From Methylocystis parvus OBBP (lineage in GTDB: Bacteria; Pseudomonadota; Alphaproteobacteria; Rhizobiales; Beijerinckiaceae), in the NCBI RefSeq assembly GCF_027571405.1, contig NZ_CP092968.1:868001-932000 (forward strand): a stretch of 64,000 nucleotides of DNA, read 5' to 3'. A model generated the notes under the pieces. The model was not told the origin of the DNA. It was given only the letters and a program-made list of their open reading frames with translations, and did no database searches. Position 1 is the stretch's first letter, and each line of letters starts with the position of its first letter. This document shows, piece after piece, positions 62,667 to 64,000 of this stretch. The position numbers and the translations under genes are program-made.

Positions 62667-64000
62667 TCACCCCCAATGGGCGAAGATGGCGAGCATCAGC
62701 AGCGCGACGATGTTGGTGATCTTGATCGCTGGGTTCACCGCGGGGCCGGCCGTGTCCTTATAGGGATCGCCGACCGTGTCGCCCGTGACCGACGCCTTGT
62801 GGGCGTCCGAACCCTTGAGATGCCTCACGCCGTCCTTGTCGACGAAGCCGTCCTCGAAGGACTTCTTGGCGTTGTCCCACGCGCCGCCGCCCGAGGTCAT
62901 CGAGATGGCGACGAAGACGCCATTGACGATGACGCCCAGCAGCAGCGCGCCGACAGCCGCCAGCGAATTGGCGACGCCGCCGCCGAGAATGCGGACGACG
63001 AGATACATCACGATCGGCGCGAAGACCGGCAGCAGCGACGGAATGATCATTTCCTGAATCGCCGCCTGCGTGAGCATATCGACCGCGCGGCCGTAATCGG
63101 GACGGTCGGAGCCGTCCATGATGCCGGGCTTCTCACGGAACTGCCGGCGCACTTCCTCGACGACGGAGCCGGCCGCCTTGCCGACGGCGGTCATCGCGAT
63201 GCCGCCGAAGAGATAGGGAATGAGGCCGCCAAAGATCAGGCCCGCCACCACGAAGGGATTGGACAGGCTGAAATCGATATTTTCGAGCCCCTTGAAAGAG
63301 GGCACGCCGGCCGCCGCAAAGTGCTTGATGTCATTCGTATAGGCCGCGAAGAGCACGAGCGCGCCGAGACCGGCCGAGCCGATGGCGTAGCCCTTGGTCA
63401 CCGCCTTGGTCGTATTGCCCACGGCGTCGAGCGCGTCGGTCGACTGACGCACCTCCTTCGGGAGCCCCGACATTTCGGCGATGCCGCCAGCATTGTCGGT
63501 CACTGGTCCGAAGGCGTCGAGCGCGACGATCATACCGGCGAGGCCGAGCATCGTCGTGACCGCGATCGCCGTGCCATAGAGGCCGCCGAACTGATAGGTC
63601 AGGATGATGCCGAGCACGATCACCACGGCCGGCCCGGCCGTCGCCTCGAGCGACACGGCGAGGCCCTGAATGACGTTGGTGCCGTGGCCCGTCACCGACG
63701 CCTGCGCGATCGACACGACCGGGCGCTTGCCCGTGCCGGTATAATATTCGGTGATGTAGACGATGGCGCCCGTGACGATCAGGCCGATGACGCCGCAGAG
63801 GAACAGCATGAAGCCGTTGACCGGCTCGCCGTTCACCTTGCCCACTTCGCCGAGACCGACGGTGAAGAGGGTCGCGAGGAGCAGGCCGGGAATCGAGAGA
63901 ACGCCCGTCGCGATCAGGCCCTTATAGAGGGCGTCCATGATCTGGTCGTCCTTGAGGCCGATCTTCTCGAAGTAAGGCGCCGCGATCTGGCCCCACTGCG
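62667..64000 (-). CDS. hppA: K+-independent proton-pumping pyrophosphatase, C-terminal part
   Basis: 444 codons visible, with the gene continuing beyond the right edge. HppA uses pyrophosphate hydrolysis to pump protons across the membrane. About nine to ten membrane helices are visible here, plus the conserved DNAGGIAEM loop and the [16 protein letters not shown] block. The Lys in GNTTKA (Ala in potassium-dependent enzymes) marks the K+-independent, proton-pumping type. A strong terminator follows. The opening codons ([20 protein letters not shown]) show it is well inside the gene. Confidence 0.96.
   Translation of the reverse strand, partial: QWGQIAAPYFEKIGLKDDQIMDALYKGLIATGVLSIPGLLLATLFTVGLGEVGKVNGEPVNGFMLFLCGVIGLIVTGAIVYITEYYTGTGKRPVVSIAQASVTGHGTNVIQGLAVSLEATAGPAVVIVLGIILTYQFGGLYGTAIAVTTMLGLAGMIVALDAFGPVTDNAGGIAEMSGLPKEVRQSTDALDAVGNTTKAVTKGYAIGSAGLGALVLFAAYTNDIKHFAAAGVPSFKGLENIDFSLSNPFVVAGLIFGGLIPYLFGGIAMTAVGKAAGSVVEEVRRQFREKPGIMDGSDRPDYGRAVDMLTQAAIQEMIIPSLLPVFAPIVMYLVVRILGGGVANSLAAVGALLLGVIVNGVFVAISMTSGGGAWDNAKKSFEDGFVDKDGVRHLKGSDAHKASVTGDTVGDPYKDTAGPAVNPAIKITNIVALLMLAIFAHWG

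Overview
The window is a GC-rich chromosomal segment of an alphaproteobacterium. Several genes point to the order Hyphomicrobiales (Rhizobiales): a TrcR/DUF1013 cell-cycle regulator, the order lnt - PraR-type regulator - metK - trmB, a RopB/Omp25-like porin, TlpA/DsbE-type thioredoxins and a K+-independent proton-pumping pyrophosphatase. The overall protein flavour recalls Methylocystis/Methylosinus relatives, but no diagnostic gene (for example a methane monooxygenase) lies in the window, so the genus is inference. No tRNA, rRNA, CRISPR array, prophage or complete insertion sequence was found.

Layout. 1-8.6 kb: the edge of a ParDE toxin-antitoxin pair, an alpha/beta hydrolase, a thioredoxin-like protein, a PAS-GGDEF-EAL protein, anmK, a DUF2975/XRE pair, a PDZ protein, and a DUF5397-VapD module whose vapD is broken by a palindromic repeat. 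8.6-15.8 kb: a minus-strand MoxR - DUF58 - BatA/DUF4159 - VWA/GATase-like membrane locus, with palindromic elements inside it. 16-21.7 kb: a porin, an acyl-CoA synthetase, a DUF1640 coiled-coil protein, trcR and a TPR protein. 22-27 kb: purM-purN, small proteins, nfu, tsaB and an N-acetyltransferase. 27-29 kb: a GMC oxidoreductase. 29.5-37.8 kb: a tight plus-strand housekeeping block, miaB-phoH-ybeY-corC-lnt-praR-metK-trmB. 37.8-40.5 kb: a CnoX-type thioredoxin, a Lon-substrate-binding-domain protein, a Trm112-like protein and tesB.

40.7-42.7 kb: glnK-amtB behind a sigma-54 promoter and in front of a terminator. 42.8-44.7 kb: an L,D-transpeptidase and an HD-domain protein. 44.8-49.2 kb: a three-gene operon of a TPR/outer-membrane-barrel protein, a FecR-domain protein and a CHASE2-adenylate cyclase, which reads as an envelope-to-cAMP signalling unit. 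A Crp-type regulator lies about 2 kb away. 50-55.6 kb: a methyltransferase, the Crp-type regulator, an EEP nuclease/phosphatase, an MmcQ/YjbR protein, and a coupled GCS2 ligase/M14 hydrolase pair. 55.6-57.2 kb: a repeat cluster around a GIY-YIG nuclease gene. 57.2-64 kb: a D-amino acid aminotransferase, DUF6629 and DUF1328 proteins, a candidate small RNA, glutamine-dependent NAD synthetase, a lipoprotein, a GST, and hppA running off the right edge.

Most of the window is conserved core genome. The accessory signals are the palindromic repeat families (three kinds), the degraded VapD module, the ParDE pair, the GIY-YIG gene bracketed by direct repeats, the GCS2-M14 pair and the CHASE2-FecR-TPR operon.
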